39,193 bases of DNA from Mycobacteriaceae bacterium 1482268.1 (GCA_001665255.1 LZSH01000554.1:1-39193); one strand, 5' to 3'. Positions 25,073-33,974 are shown, numbered from the stretch's first letter. A program made the numbers and translations. The notes: a model not told the origin generated them from the sequence alone.

Positions 25073-26872
25073 ATGAAGGATCCGATCGTCATCGTCGGGG
25101 CAGGTGCGGCAGGGTCTACCCTGGCCTTGCTGTTGGCCCGCTACGACATCCCCAGCAGGGTCATCGAACAACGCAGTGATCCGCGCCTGCACCCGGCCGC
25201 GCATGTCGTCAACGCCCGCACCCTGGAGATCTGGAATCAGGCCTCCCCCGCGCTGGGGCGTGCCCTGGAATCGATCACCCCCCCGATCGACACGGTGAAC
25301 ATCATCCGCTGGTGCACCGACGTTCGCAGCGACCCGCTCGGGGAGATCGACTTGCTCTCTCAACCCGATCGGCTCGCCGAAGTTCGCACACACAGCCCCT
25401 ACCTCATCTCACACATCGGTCAGCACCTGCTCATGCCGGTGATGTGGAAAGTCCTCGACGACGAGCCTCTCATCGACTTTCGGCGCGGGTGGCGAGCCGA
25501 AATGGACGGCGAGAAGTTGATCCTGCACTCCTCTGACGCCGCGCCGACCGTCGTCGCGCCGCATTACGTGATCGCCGCCGACGGGGCGAACAGCACGTTG
25601 CGCGACGCTGCCGGGATCGCCATGAGAGGTCCGGTGCTGGCCAATATGGGCAGCGTCTTTTTCCACGCGCCCAAGCTGTATCCCGACGGGGCCGACCGGC
25701 CCCTGCTCAGCTGGATCTACCATCCGCGATTCAGTGGCGTGATGATTGCCCATGCCGACGATGACTACGTGCTGATGACCCCGTATCTGCACGAGGCTCA
25801 GCTGATCGCGCGTGACAGTCGGCGATTCTGGGATCGCGTCCTGCCCAACGTGATTGGCTCCAGCGGCTACCGGATCCGCTCCACCGGAACCTGGACCATG
25901 ACCAGGCAGATCGCCGATCGGTTCCGCCGCGGATCGCTGCTGCTCATCGGCGACGCCGCGCACCGATTCCCCCACACCGGCGGCTTCGGGCTCAACAGCG
26001 GCGTACAGGACGCGCACAACCTCGCCTGGAAGCTCGCCGCGGTCCTACAGGCGCAAGCATCGGAGTCGCTGCTGGACACCTACGAGACCGAGCGGAGGCC
26101 CGTCGTAACAAGGTTCGCTGAGCAGAGCACCGACAACCACTTCAAGCTCGACGAAGTCACCGAACCCCTGGGCATCACCAACCGGTCGCTACACCACGCC
26201 ACCGAACTCATGGGCAAGGCGCCGGTGAACTGGGTTCCCGATCCGGTAATCGCTCGCGTTGCCGGCGCCATGACCTTCGCTCAAATGTCACGGACCAAAC
26301 GTCTGCTGCGCCAGAGCGCGCGCAGCAGACGGCTGCGGCAGCGCATGGCTGCTCTGATCCCAGGCCAAGAGGAGCACTTCGTGGCCAGCGGCCTCGAATT
26401 CGGCTACGCCTACGCTAGCCGGTTGATCGACACCGCCGAGGGTCGTTGTCCTGAGGGGGATGTCGCTAATTATCGCCCGACCACCCATCCGGGTGCGCGC
26501 CTGCCGCACACGTTCATCCGCAGTGCAGACGGTTCTTCGATGGTGTCGACCCACGACGCGATAGCCCGCGCGGGACTCACCTTGTTCACCGCCGATCCGC
26601 AGAGCTGGCGCCAGAGCCTTGATCGCGTGTCGGCGACGGTGCCGCTGACGGTGGTCGCCTTGAGGACGACAAGCGAAGTCGGTCATGTCGCGATGATCGA
26701 TCTGTTCGAGGTCGGCGAACGTGGTGCTGTCGTGGTACGACCCGACGGCCACGTGGTGTGGCGCACCTTCAAAGGCCCGCTGGCGGTTGACCGGCTTCAG
26801 ACGTTCGTCGAAAGCGCCTGGGGGGACGTCTATCCGCACGCGAGCCCCGACGTGAATAAGCACTCCGCCTAG
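25073..26872 (+). CDS. FAD-dependent aromatic hydroxylase (phenol hydroxylase/MhpA-like)
   Basis: 599 aa. Class A flavoprotein monooxygenase motifs are complete: GAGAAG (9-14) for the FAD dinucleotide, the DG motif AADGANSTLRDAAG (168-181), and the GD motif LIGDAAHRFPHTGGFGLNSG (291-310) followed by VQDAHNLAWK. The C-terminal 150 residues form the thioredoxin-like domain seen in PheA/MhpA-type phenol hydroxylases. The enzyme uses NAD(P)H and O2 to hydroxylate a phenolic ring. The start follows the dioxygenase stop by 3 bp, so the two steps are tightly coupled. The ring substrate is unknown. Confidence 0.9.
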   Translation: MKDPIVIVGAGAAGSTLALLLARYDIPSRVIEQRSDPRLHPAAHVVNARTLEIWNQASPALGRALESITPPIDTVNIIRWCTDVRSDPLGEIDLLSQPDRLAEVRTHSPYLISHIGQHLLMPVMWKVLDDEPLIDFRRGWRAEMDGEKLILHSSDAAPTVVAPHYVIAADGANSTLRDAAGIAMRGPVLANMGSVFFHAPKLYPDGADRPLLSWIYHPRFSGVMIAHADDDYVLMTPYLHEAQLIARDSRRFWDRVLPNVIGSSGYRIRSTGTWTMTRQIADRFRRGSLLLIGDAAHRFPHTGGFGLNSGVQDAHNLAWKLAAVLQAQASESLLDTYETERRPVVTRFAEQSTDNHFKLDEVTEPLGITNRSLHHATELMGKAPVNWVPDPVIARVAGAMTFAQMSRTKRLLRQSARSRRLRQRMAALIPGQEEHFVASGLEFGYAYASRLIDTAEGRCPEGDVANYRPTTHPGARLPHTFIRSADGSSMVSTHDAIARAGLTLFTADPQSWRQSLDRVSATVPLTVVALRTTSEVGHVAMIDLFEVGERGAVVVRPDGHVVWRTFKGPLAVDRLQTFVESAWGDVYPHASPDVNKHSA

Positions 26873-26888
26873 GTCGAAGGATCCCACC

Positions 26889-29285
26889 GTGACTACCGCT
26901 TATCCCATGGGTTCGGCCCCCCGCGCCGAAACTCGCGCTGCCAAGCCCGATCTCGACCTCATCGCCTCTCGGGTGCTGTGGTTGTCAACGGCGATGGTCC
27001 ACCATGCCAACCGGATTCGGCCTAATCCAACCGGCCTGAAGGTCGGCGGCCACCAGGCATCGTCTGCCTCGATGGTCGGCATCATGACGTCGCTGTACTT
27101 CGGGCAACTCGAGGCCGCCGACAGGGTATCGGTGAAACCCCATGCGTCTCCGGTGCTACACAGCATCAACTACCTGCTCGGCGCCCTCGACGAGCAATAC
27201 ATGACGACCTTGCGACAGTTCGGCGGCCTGCAAAGCTATCCCAGTCGCCTCAAGGATCCCGATCCGGTGGACTATTCCACCGGATCGGTGGGAATCGGTG
27301 CGACAGCACCGATCTGGGCCACGTTCGCGCGTCGCTACGTCGACACGGCCTTTGGCGGCGCCGGGACTGGACGCCAATACTCCCTAGTCGGCGACGCTGA
27401 ACTCGACGAAGGCGCAATCTGGGAAGCGGTCATGGACCCCGCGGTGCGCGAACTCGGGGAAATCGTCTGGATCGTCGACATGAACCGCCAATCCCTGGAT
27501 CGCGTCGTGCCCCATATCGCGTCCGGGCGCCTACAAGACATGTTCGTCGCTGCGGGTTGGCAGGTGCTCACCGTGAAGTTCGGCACGTTGCTCGAGAAGT
27601 TGTTCAACCGCCCGGGTGGCGAGGCTCTGCGCGACCGCATCCTGACCATGCCCAACCCCGAGTATCAACGCTTGCTGCGCTGCTCAGCTGTGGAACTGCG
27701 CTCCCGGCTACCCGGTGACGGGCCACACGCCAGCAGCGTTGAGGCCCTGCTAGGCGACATCGACGACACCACCCTATTGCAGGCGATCAGCAACCTAGGT
27801 GGCCACGACATCGCTGCGATGCAGGAGGCCTACGGTCAGATCGATGACTCGCGCCCCACGGTCATCATCGCCTACACCATCAAGGGTTACGGACTACCCA
27901 CCCAGGGCCATCCGCAGAACCACTCCTCGCTCCTGACCGACCAACAGTTCACTGCGCTGGCACACACGCTGGGCGAGGACCCGCTCAATCCTATTCGGCG
28001 CTTCGATCCCCAATCATCCCCCGGACAGCTCTGCCGCCAAGTCGCCGAGCGGTTACGCCGAAGCGACGTTCAGACCGTCGAACCACCACCAGTGCCGACC
28101 CAGATGGGGCGCACCCCTCCGGCGGTATCGAACACCCAGAGCGCACTCGGGCGCACGTTGCTCGATCTGACTCGGGAGGCACCAGAGGTCGCACGACGAG
28201 TGGTGACCGTGAGCCCCGATGTGAGTTCCAGCACCAACCTCGCCGGCTGGCTCAACAAGGTGGGTGTGTGGTCGCCCTCGGACCGGCCTGACTGGTTCGC
28301 TGACGACGCGGACACCCTCATGCACTGGCGTGAACGCCCGACCGGCCAACACATGGAACTCGGCATCGCCGAAGTCAACTTGGTGGGCCTCCTCGGTGAA
28401 CTTGGGGCCACCTGGAGCCGGTGGGGTGAGCCACTGTTCCCCATCGGTGTCCTTTACGACCCGTTCGTCGAACGCGCACTGGAACCGTGGTCATTTGGCA
28501 TCTACGCCGGCGGACAGTCCATCTTGGTCGGCACCCCGTCCGGGGTCACCCTGGCCGCCGAAGGCGGGGCGCACCAGTCGATCAAGACGCCTTCCATCGG
28601 CCTCGAGCAGCCCGGCTGCATCTACTACGAGCCGGCGTTTGCTGCCGAGGTCGAGTGGATCCTGCTTCATTGCATCAGTCGACTCGGACGTCCCGACGGG
28701 ACGTCGTCCTATCTTCGGCTGTCCACTCGGCCGGTCCGCCAGGAGCTCGCCCGCATCCCGCAGGATCGCGCTGCTCTCGAACGACGCCGCCGTCACGTAC
28801 TCGCGGGTGCGTACACGTTGCGCGCGGCCGCCAGGCCGGCGGTGTGCATCGTCACGATGGGCGCTTTGGCTACCGAGGCCACCGAGGCCGCCGAGCGACT
28901 CGCCGAACTGGGTGTCGAGGCCGAAGTCGTCTGTGTGACAAGCCCAGACCTGCTCTACCGCGCTGTTCAGGGCCGAGACAGCCTGGCCGAGGCCCCATCC
29001 TGGATCCTGAATCAGGTTCTGCCGGCCGAGCGCGCCGCGCCAATGGTCACCGTGCTCGACGGGCATCCCCACACCCTGGCCTTCCTGGCAACCATCAACC
29101 AGGTGCGCTGTAAGTCATTAGGGGTCAGCACATTCGGACAGGCTGGCGACCTCGATGCCGTATACCGCTACCACGGCATCGACACCGACAGCATCGTGCG
29201 CGCAGCGCTCGACGTCAAGACGCCGGTGCGCCCGATGCGCACCACTGAGACAAGGAAACATTCACAACCCGAGAGGCCATCATGA
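26889..29285 (+). CDS. AceE-like thiamine diphosphate enzyme (transketolase / PDH E1 superfamily)
   Basis: 798 aa, GTG start with GAAGGA upstream. It resembles the homodimeric pyruvate dehydrogenase E1 (AceE): GGHQASSASMVGIM (53-66), KPHASPVLHSINYLLGAL (83-100), FGGLQSYPSR (111-120), and the thiamine-binding line GDAELDEGAIWEA (168-180) in place of GDGEMDE, then IVDMNRQSLD. The second domain has HMELGIAEVNLVGLLGELG with the cofactor-activating Glu. It is shorter than AceE and has no E2 or E3 gene nearby, so it may work alone on a 2-oxo acid from the ring-cleavage route. The reaction is inferred. Confidence 0.85.
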   Translation: MTTAYPMGSAPRAETRAAKPDLDLIASRVLWLSTAMVHHANRIRPNPTGLKVGGHQASSASMVGIMTSLYFGQLEAADRVSVKPHASPVLHSINYLLGALDEQYMTTLRQFGGLQSYPSRLKDPDPVDYSTGSVGIGATAPIWATFARRYVDTAFGGAGTGRQYSLVGDAELDEGAIWEAVMDPAVRELGEIVWIVDMNRQSLDRVVPHIASGRLQDMFVAAGWQVLTVKFGTLLEKLFNRPGGEALRDRILTMPNPEYQRLLRCSAVELRSRLPGDGPHASSVEALLGDIDDTTLLQAISNLGGHDIAAMQEAYGQIDDSRPTVIIAYTIKGYGLPTQGHPQNHSSLLTDQQFTALAHTLGEDPLNPIRRFDPQSSPGQLCRQVAERLRRSDVQTVEPPPVPTQMGRTPPAVSNTQSALGRTLLDLTREAPEVARRVVTVSPDVSSSTNLAGWLNKVGVWSPSDRPDWFADDADTLMHWRERPTGQHMELGIAEVNLVGLLGELGATWSRWGEPLFPIGVLYDPFVERALEPWSFGIYAGGQSILVGTPSGVTLAAEGGAHQSIKTPSIGLEQPGCIYYEPAFAAEVEWILLHCISRLGRPDGTSSYLRLSTRPVRQELARIPQDRAALERRRRHVLAGAYTLRAAARPAVCIVTMGALATEATEAAERLAELGVEAEVVCVTSPDLLYRAVQGRDSLAEAPSWILNQVLPAERAAPMVTVLDGHPHTLAFLATINQVRCKSLGVSTFGQAGDLDAVYRYHGIDTDSIVRAALDVKTPVRPMRTTETRKHSQPERPS

Positions 29286-30148
29286 CCGCCAGCGAAAGCG
29301 CCTCCAACTCCGTGAGGCCGGTGGTACGTGCCCGACGTATCCGATTCTCCTACCCGACCGGTTCACTGCAGAAGCATTATGTCGGCGGTGATTTGGTGAT
29401 GAGCCACGTCGTCGCTCATCTGTCGGCACTGTTTCCCGAGGGCGAAGACTTCTTCGTGCGGTCGGTCCGCAAGTTTGCCGACCAGATCACCGAAGCCGAG
29501 TTGAAGTCGCGCCTGCGGGCGTTCATCGGTCAAGAGACCACCCACGGTCGAGAACACCGGGCACTCAATGAGCGCCTTGAGCACATGGGCTATCCGACTC
29601 GCCGCATCGACCGAATGACCCGACGGGACTTCCGGATATTCGAGCATCGGTTCTCACCGCTGACTTGCCTTGCGGTGACGGCCGCGTTCGAGCATTACAC
29701 CGCAGTTCTCGCCGAAACATTGCTCAGCGATGAGCGAGCCCAGGCCCTGCTGGGGTCAACCGAGGTGCGATCGATGCTGCTGTGGCACGCAATTGAGGAA
29801 TCCGAACACCGCTCAGTCGCGTTCGACGTTTACCGATCAGTCGGCGGCACCGAGACGCGGCGTATTTGGACTATGCGAATCATCCGGTTCACCTTCACCG
29901 CGAACGTCGTGATCTTGTCCGCGATTTCGCTGCTCGGCGATCGCGCGGCGTACAACCCGGTACGGCTGTTCCGTAGTCTGGCCGCTCTGCGGCAATCACC
30001 GCTATTGACGCGCACTGTCGTGCGCCGGATCCGCGCATACACCAAGCCGGGCTTTCATCCCGATGACACCGACAACACCGCCCTACTCGCACATTGGACC
30101 GCCGCACTGTTTGGCGAACAAGGCTCACTCGTCGACCACATGTACTGA
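29282..30148 (+). CDS. PF10118-type metal-dependent hydrolase
   Basis: 288 aa, start overlapping the previous stop (ATGA). The family is annotated as predicted metal-dependent hydrolase. Ligand-like pairs occur along the helices: IGQETTHGREH (Glu85, His88, Glu91, His92), AFEHYT (Glu137, His138) and HAIEESEHRSVAFDVY (His169, Glu172, Glu173, Glu175, His176). The repeated ExxH/EH pattern looks like a helical di-iron site. A hydrophobic segment at about 203-220 suggests membrane contact. It closes the operon that begins at 23408 and is followed by a terminator hairpin. Confidence 0.83.
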   Translation: MTASESASNSVRPVVRARRIRFSYPTGSLQKHYVGGDLVMSHVVAHLSALFPEGEDFFVRSVRKFADQITEAELKSRLRAFIGQETTHGREHRALNERLEHMGYPTRRIDRMTRRDFRIFEHRFSPLTCLAVTAAFEHYTAVLAETLLSDERAQALLGSTEVRSMLLWHAIEESEHRSVAFDVYRSVGGTETRRIWTMRIIRFTFTANVVILSAISLLGDRAAYNPVRLFRSLAALRQSPLLTRTVVRRIRAYTKPGFHPDDTDNTALLAHWTAALFGEQGSLVDHMY

Positions 30149-30210
30149 GCCTGCAACTAGCGGAGACGACTGGGACTCCCAGAGGATCGCTGGCCGGCGT
30201 TTGTCCAGCC

Positions 30211-30233
30211 ATCCCATTGTGTCTCAATGGGAT
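30211..30233 (+). terminator. Hairpin terminating the catabolic operon
   Basis: ATCCCATTG (30211-30219) pairs perfectly with CAATGGGAT (30225-30233) over a 5-nt loop, followed by TCGTCTTCTGTC. It lies 62 bp beyond the stop of the last operon gene. It may also serve the leftward CBM2 gene that ends at 30315. Confidence 0.7.
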
Positions 30234-30314
30234 TCGTCTTCTGTCAATCATGCTGCTGCCAAAGCGCAATGCGGCCACCCTGTCGAAGCCGGCGGTCTGA
30301 GCGCGCAGTCGCTC

Positions 30315-30707
30315 CTAGGTGGACGGATACTGCCCATTGAGCAGACAATTCGACGGTGGCGAGTAGGAACCTCTCAGACCGCCTGTGGCGGAACCGCCGG
30401 GTGCAACGATGCGATTCCAGTTCGCGGGAAAGAAAACATGGTGCGTGCCGTATCGGGTCAGCGTGCTACTCCACGTGTGCGAGACGGATTCTCCCGCCGG
30501 CAAGTCGAATTCAAGCCTCCAATCGGTCAGCGGCCCCATGCTCGAGTTGGTGATGACGAAGCGGGCGATGAAGCCGGTCTGCCAAGACGATGTCACCGCC
30601 AATTTCGCCGTCGCCGACGCCGCTTGCGATACCGGGCTGACAGCCAGTCCGAGAACGACAACTACCAATACCGGCACGGTGCGTGACGGCCACCACACCT
30701 CGTGCAT
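30315..30707 (-). CDS. Secreted stand-alone carbohydrate-binding module (CBM2) protein
   Basis: 130 aa. The N-terminus is a signal peptide (VPVLVVVVLGLAVSPVSQA, cleavage near residue 30). The rest is a single CBM2 domain: TSSWQTGFIARFVITNSSMG, DWRLEFDLPAGESVSHTW, PANWNRIVAPGGSATGG and LNGQYPS at the end. The conserved surface Trp residues that stack on cellulose or chitin are present. No catalytic domain is attached. M. tuberculosis Rv1987 is, as I recall, a protein of the same plan. It probably binds an external polysaccharide. Confidence 0.85.
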   Translation of the reverse strand: MHEVWWPSRTVPVLVVVVLGLAVSPVSQAASATAKLAVTSSWQTGFIARFVITNSSMGPLTDWRLEFDLPAGESVSHTWSSTLTRYGTHHVFFPANWNRIVAPGGSATGGLRGSYSPPSNCLLNGQYPST

Positions 30708-31059
30708 TCAGTCACGAATGGTAACGGCCGTGGCACAAAGCCCCTACCCGCCCCCGGTTACGGCAAATCGTCTGGCGCGAAACCGCTGGTACGCAGCGAG
30801 ATTCAGCGTGGCAGCCAGGCGTTCATCATCGACCCCGGCCCCGAATGGAGCCACCGCACTCGCCGACCGACCGCGCGCCGCCGTCATCGACATGGCCGGC
30901 GCCGGATTCGGGTCTGACCCGCTGCGGATCGTTGCGCTTCACTTGGCGGCCGGTTACTGGCTGGACCATCTGTTGCCGATGACGGGCATCGATGCCCGGA
31001 GCGTGGCCGCGGTATGAGTAGACCCTTTCAGATCCCGGGTAGGAAACGGCTGCAATTAG

Positions 31060-31082
31060 TTACACTGTCAATCGAAATGTAA
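31060..31082. promoter_or_regulatory. TTACAC-N11-ATGTAA site (weaker copy)
   Basis: An imperfect inverted repeat with TTACAC at 31060-31065 and ATGTAA at 31077-31082. It resembles the stronger motif at 31437-31462 but with an 11-nt spacer. It is listed because a similar weak copy also occurs beside the stronger copy in the 36.9-kb region. Confidence 0.35.
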
Positions 31083-31353
31083 AACATGATATTACCGCGG
31101 CGCGGAGGCACTCCGAACCTACTGTTGCGGCGAAGGCACACGGATTGTCTGTGTGAAACTCGAATCGTCTGCCGTTAGCTGGCACCACATAGCGCTTCTT
31201 CGAAGCCTCACTGCCGTAGCAGACAAGCGGCATTCTGCGCCAGAATGAACCTAAGTGAACTGCGCTGCTTGCGTTTCAATCAGATAGCCGGCGCCAGTCA
31301 AAGGCTGGAAGATGATCGGCATCAAAGCGTAGTTTCGGTCTGCTAGGCCTTCG

Positions 31354-31409
31354 CCCGAGCCTCGGGCATATCGGCGCAAGACGCCGATCCTTGCGTCCCG
31401 TCTCGCAAG
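31354..31409. other. Three consecutive hairpins in the acyltransferase leader region
   Basis: GCCCGAG/CTCGGGC (31354-31368), ATCGGCG/CGCCGAT (31371-31388) and CTTGCG/CGCAAG (31390-31409) form three perfect stems nearly end to end within 56 bp. They lie 91 bp upstream of the acyltransferase start. They could fold as a structured leader RNA or act as a terminator array. No known riboswitch consensus is recognised. Confidence 0.45.
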
Positions 31410-31436
31410 TCCACGAATATCGACGAGCCTAACCCG

Positions 31437-31462
31437 TGTGACATATATGCCCCATCATGTAA
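31437..31462. promoter_or_regulatory. TGTGACAT-N12-ATGTAA site upstream of the acyltransferase
   Basis: TGTGACAT at 31437-31444 and ATGTAA at 31457-31462, followed by CAT. The same two blocks with the same 12-nt spacing occur at 36855-36880, while the spacers differ in sequence. The halves are near inverse complements (TGACAT / ATGTAA). It is 37 bp upstream of the start codon at 31500, suited to an operator. Confidence 0.55.
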
Positions 31463-31499
31463 CATACCAATGCACCGACAATGAGGTTGAGGGGGTGTG

Positions 31500-32306
31500 A
31501 TGAGCCCGCGAAATGCCGCGACTTCGGAGATCGACAGATGGTCACCAGAGGTGGCGAGGACACTCGCAGAGAAAGTCGGTCGCCCTATCCGTCGGTACTT
31601 TCGCGCGGAGCTTCACGGGCGTGAATTGCTACCTGTATCCGGCGGCGCGTTGCTGGTATCCAACCATTCCGGGGGGATGTTCACGCCCGACATCTTCTTG
31701 TTTGCGCCGCCGTTTTACGAGCACTTTGGATACAGCCGACGGTTGTACACGCTAGGACACGACACGATTTTCATCGGCCCGCTGCGGGACTGGCTACCGC
31801 GTGCTGGCGTAGTTCACGCGACTCGCGACAATGCCACAGAGGCTCTCCAGAGGGGGGCCGTCGTCTTGGTATTTCCCGGCGGTGATCACGACTCGTATCG
31901 TCCGACATCAGCGAGTAACGTCATCGATTTCAACGGCCGAACCGGCTATGTGCGCACAGCGCTAGAGGCCGGCGTCCCGATCGTTCCAATGGTCTCGGTC
32001 GGCGGCCAGGAGACGCAGCTCTTTTTGACCCGGGGCCGTTGGCTAGCTCAACGTTTAGGGCTCAACCGCGCCAGGATGGAAGCGCTGCCTATCACTGTCG
32101 GGTTCCCTTTCGGATTGAGCATGTTCATTCCGCCAAATCTGCCTCTCCCCGTGAAGATCGTGACCCAGCTGTTGCCCCCCGTCGACATCGCTGCGGAGTT
32201 CGGTGCTGAGCCCAAGATCGATGAGGTTGACGCCCATATACGCGACCGCATGCAGATCGCGCTCAACGAGCTCGCCCGACGGCGCAAATTCCCGATCATC
32301 GGATAA
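31500..32306 (+). CDS. Lysophospholipid acyltransferase (PlsC-like) family protein
   Basis: 268 aa from ATG 31500 (GTG 31497 is a possible start one codon earlier). The block 1 motif is VSNHSGGMFTPDIF (53-66) with His56; block 3 is VLVFPGGDHDSYR and block 4 VPIVPMVSVGGQE. It is a paralogue of the protein at 17288-18178. Its stop TAA is followed 3 bp later by the acyl-AMP ligase ATG, so the two form an operon. It probably transfers an acyl chain activated by the ligase to a lipid acceptor. Together with FadD12-like, WS/DGAT and P450 genes it recalls the Rv1425-Rv1428c region of M. tuberculosis, from memory. Confidence 0.82.
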   Translation: MSPRNAATSEIDRWSPEVARTLAEKVGRPIRRYFRAELHGRELLPVSGGALLVSNHSGGMFTPDIFLFAPPFYEHFGYSRRLYTLGHDTIFIGPLRDWLPRAGVVHATRDNATEALQRGAVVLVFPGGDHDSYRPTSASNVIDFNGRTGYVRTALEAGVPIVPMVSVGGQETQLFLTRGRWLAQRLGLNRARMEALPITVGFPFGLSMFIPPNLPLPVKIVTQLLPPVDIAAEFGAEPKIDEVDAHIRDRMQIALNELARRRKFPIIG

Positions 32307-32309
32307 TTG

Positions 32310-33974
32310 ATGGCGCTCAATGTGTTCAACCCCCTCGGCGAGAGTGTCGAAGGTTTTCGCGTACTCACCGCCGCCCGACTGATAGCACCGCTTCGACCAG
32401 ACCGCTACCTCAGAATGATTGCGGCGATCCGCCGTGCCGGTGTCACCGCGACAGCGGGTTTCGCGATGGCCGCGGCACGATGCCCCGACCGCGCGGGTTT
32501 GATCGATGAGAGTGGAGTGGTCACCTGGAAAGAGCTTGATCGTCGTTGTGACGCATTGGCGTTCGCGCTGCAGAATTTGTCCGCGGCGAACCACCGTAAT
32601 GGCACTGAGCCGCCGAAAACGATCGCGATCCTGTGCCGCAACCATCGCTTTTTCATCGAAGCGCTCGTCGCCTCCGATCGGTCCGGCGCCGATGTGCTAC
32701 TGCTGAACACCTCGTTCTCCGCGCAGGCACTGGCCGATGTCGTCGCACGTGAAAGCGTCGACGCCATCATCTACGACGACGAATTCTTCGCCAGCGTCGC
32801 TAGCGCGTTCCGCACCGCTCCGGCTGCGGCCCGGATCCGAGCGCGATGTGATCGGTCCCATTGTGACGGATTGACCGTTGATGGGATGATCGCGCAGCAT
32901 CCCGGCAAACGACCCCGGCCACCGCAGCGCCGAGGAACAACGATTTTGTTGACATCGGGCACAACTGGAACACCGAAGGGCGCCAGACGTGCTGCCGGCG
33001 GTGGCGCGCGTGACCTGATCGGAATCTTGAAAGCCGTTCCGTGGCGGGCCGAAGAGAAGGTTGTGATCGCCGCGCCCATGTTTCATGCGTGGGGGTATTC
33101 GCAACTATTGTTCGCAGCCTGGATGGCCTGCACGATCGTTACGCGGCGCAAGTTCGATCCCGAGGCAACGCTCACGATGATCGACGGGCACCAATGCAGC
33201 GGGCTTTGCGCGGTACCAGTGATGCTGGAACGTATAACCGATCTGCCCACTGAGACATTGGGGCATTACACCGGCACATCGCTGCGATTTGCGGCGGTGT
33301 CGGGATCCCGTATGCGCGCTGATGCGGTCACCGCGTTCATGGACCGGTTCGGGGACGTGATCTACAACCACTACAACGCGACCGAGGCCGGGATGATCAC
33401 ACTGGCGACACCGAACGATCTACGTGCGGCGCCAGACACCGCCGGCCGAGCGGTAGCCGGCACCGAAATCGTCATCCTCGGCGATGACGACCAGCCGCTG
33501 GGACCCGGACGGATCGGCCAGATATTTACCCGCAGTGCGACGCACTTCGACGGCTACACATCTGGTACTGGCAAGCGATTTCATCGCGGGTACATGGCTA
33601 CCGGTGACTTGGGCTATCTCGATGACGCGGGCCGCCTGTTCGTCGTCGGTCGTGACGACGAAATGATCGTTTCGGGCGCCGAGAACGTATATCCCGCAGA
33701 GGTGGAGAATTGTCTGCTCACTCATCTCGATGTCGCCGAAGCGGTCGTGATCGGCGTCGACGATGCGCAGTTCGGCCAACGGTTAGTGGCATATGTGGTG
33801 CCACGGGATCAGGCGGCTGTTTCTGCCGAAGACCTCAAGCAGTTCGTTCGTGAGGGTCTCGCCGGGTTTAAGGTGCCCCGGCAGGTTTTGATAGTCGATC
33901 AGCTGCCGCGAACCGGCACCGGCAAGGTGGCACGCAGCGAGTTGCGTGCCCACTTGGGTGATAGCGCGCCCTAA
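32310..33974 (+). CDS. Acyl-AMP ligase / fatty-acyl-CoA synthetase (FadD12-like)
   Basis: 554 aa from ATG 32310 (TTG 32307 also possible). ANL-superfamily motifs are in order: TILLTSGTTGTPKGA (211-225) P-loop, YNHYNATEAG, YMATGDLGYLDDAGRLFVVG, VSGAENVYPAEVE, and the catalytic Lys539 in PRTGTGKVAR. It adenylates a fatty acid and makes the CoA thioester. The N-terminal NPLGESVEGFRVLTAARL part is like FadD12-type mycobacterial ligases. It sits 3 bp after the acyltransferase. Its TAA overlaps the TAG of the convergent WS/DGAT gene. Confidence 0.88.
   Translation: MALNVFNPLGESVEGFRVLTAARLIAPLRPDRYLRMIAAIRRAGVTATAGFAMAAARCPDRAGLIDESGVVTWKELDRRCDALAFALQNLSAANHRNGTEPPKTIAILCRNHRFFIEALVASDRSGADVLLLNTSFSAQALADVVARESVDAIIYDDEFFASVASAFRTAPAAARIRARCDRSHCDGLTVDGMIAQHPGKRPRPPQRRGTTILLTSGTTGTPKGARRAAGGGARDLIGILKAVPWRAEEKVVIAAPMFHAWGYSQLLFAAWMACTIVTRRKFDPEATLTMIDGHQCSGLCAVPVMLERITDLPTETLGHYTGTSLRFAAVSGSRMRADAVTAFMDRFGDVIYNHYNATEAGMITLATPNDLRAAPDTAGRAVAGTEIVILGDDDQPLGPGRIGQIFTRSATHFDGYTSGTGKRFHRGYMATGDLGYLDDAGRLFVVGRDDEMIVSGAENVYPAEVENCLLTHLDVAEAVVIGVDDAQFGQRLVAYVVPRDQAAVSAEDLKQFVREGLAGFKVPRQVLIVDQLPRTGTGKVARSELRAHLGDSAP

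Larger units (their letters stand above)
30708..31496. other. Long intergenic region with structured DNA
   Basis: 789 bp. The left part has a plus-strand frame ending at 31017 whose last 50 residues (AVIDMAGAGFGSDPLRIVAL, then AAGYWLDHLLPMTG) look coding but match no family I know; it may be a gene relic. The right part holds two TGTAA-type inverted repeats (31060-31082, 31437-31462) and three adjacent small hairpins (31354-31409), described separately. The promoter of the acyltransferase operon must lie here. Confidence 0.5.

Noticed and set aside
30385-31017. 210-aa plus-strand ORF
   Set aside because: Its first half is the antisense of the CBM2 gene; only the last 50 residues look coding and they match no family I recognise.
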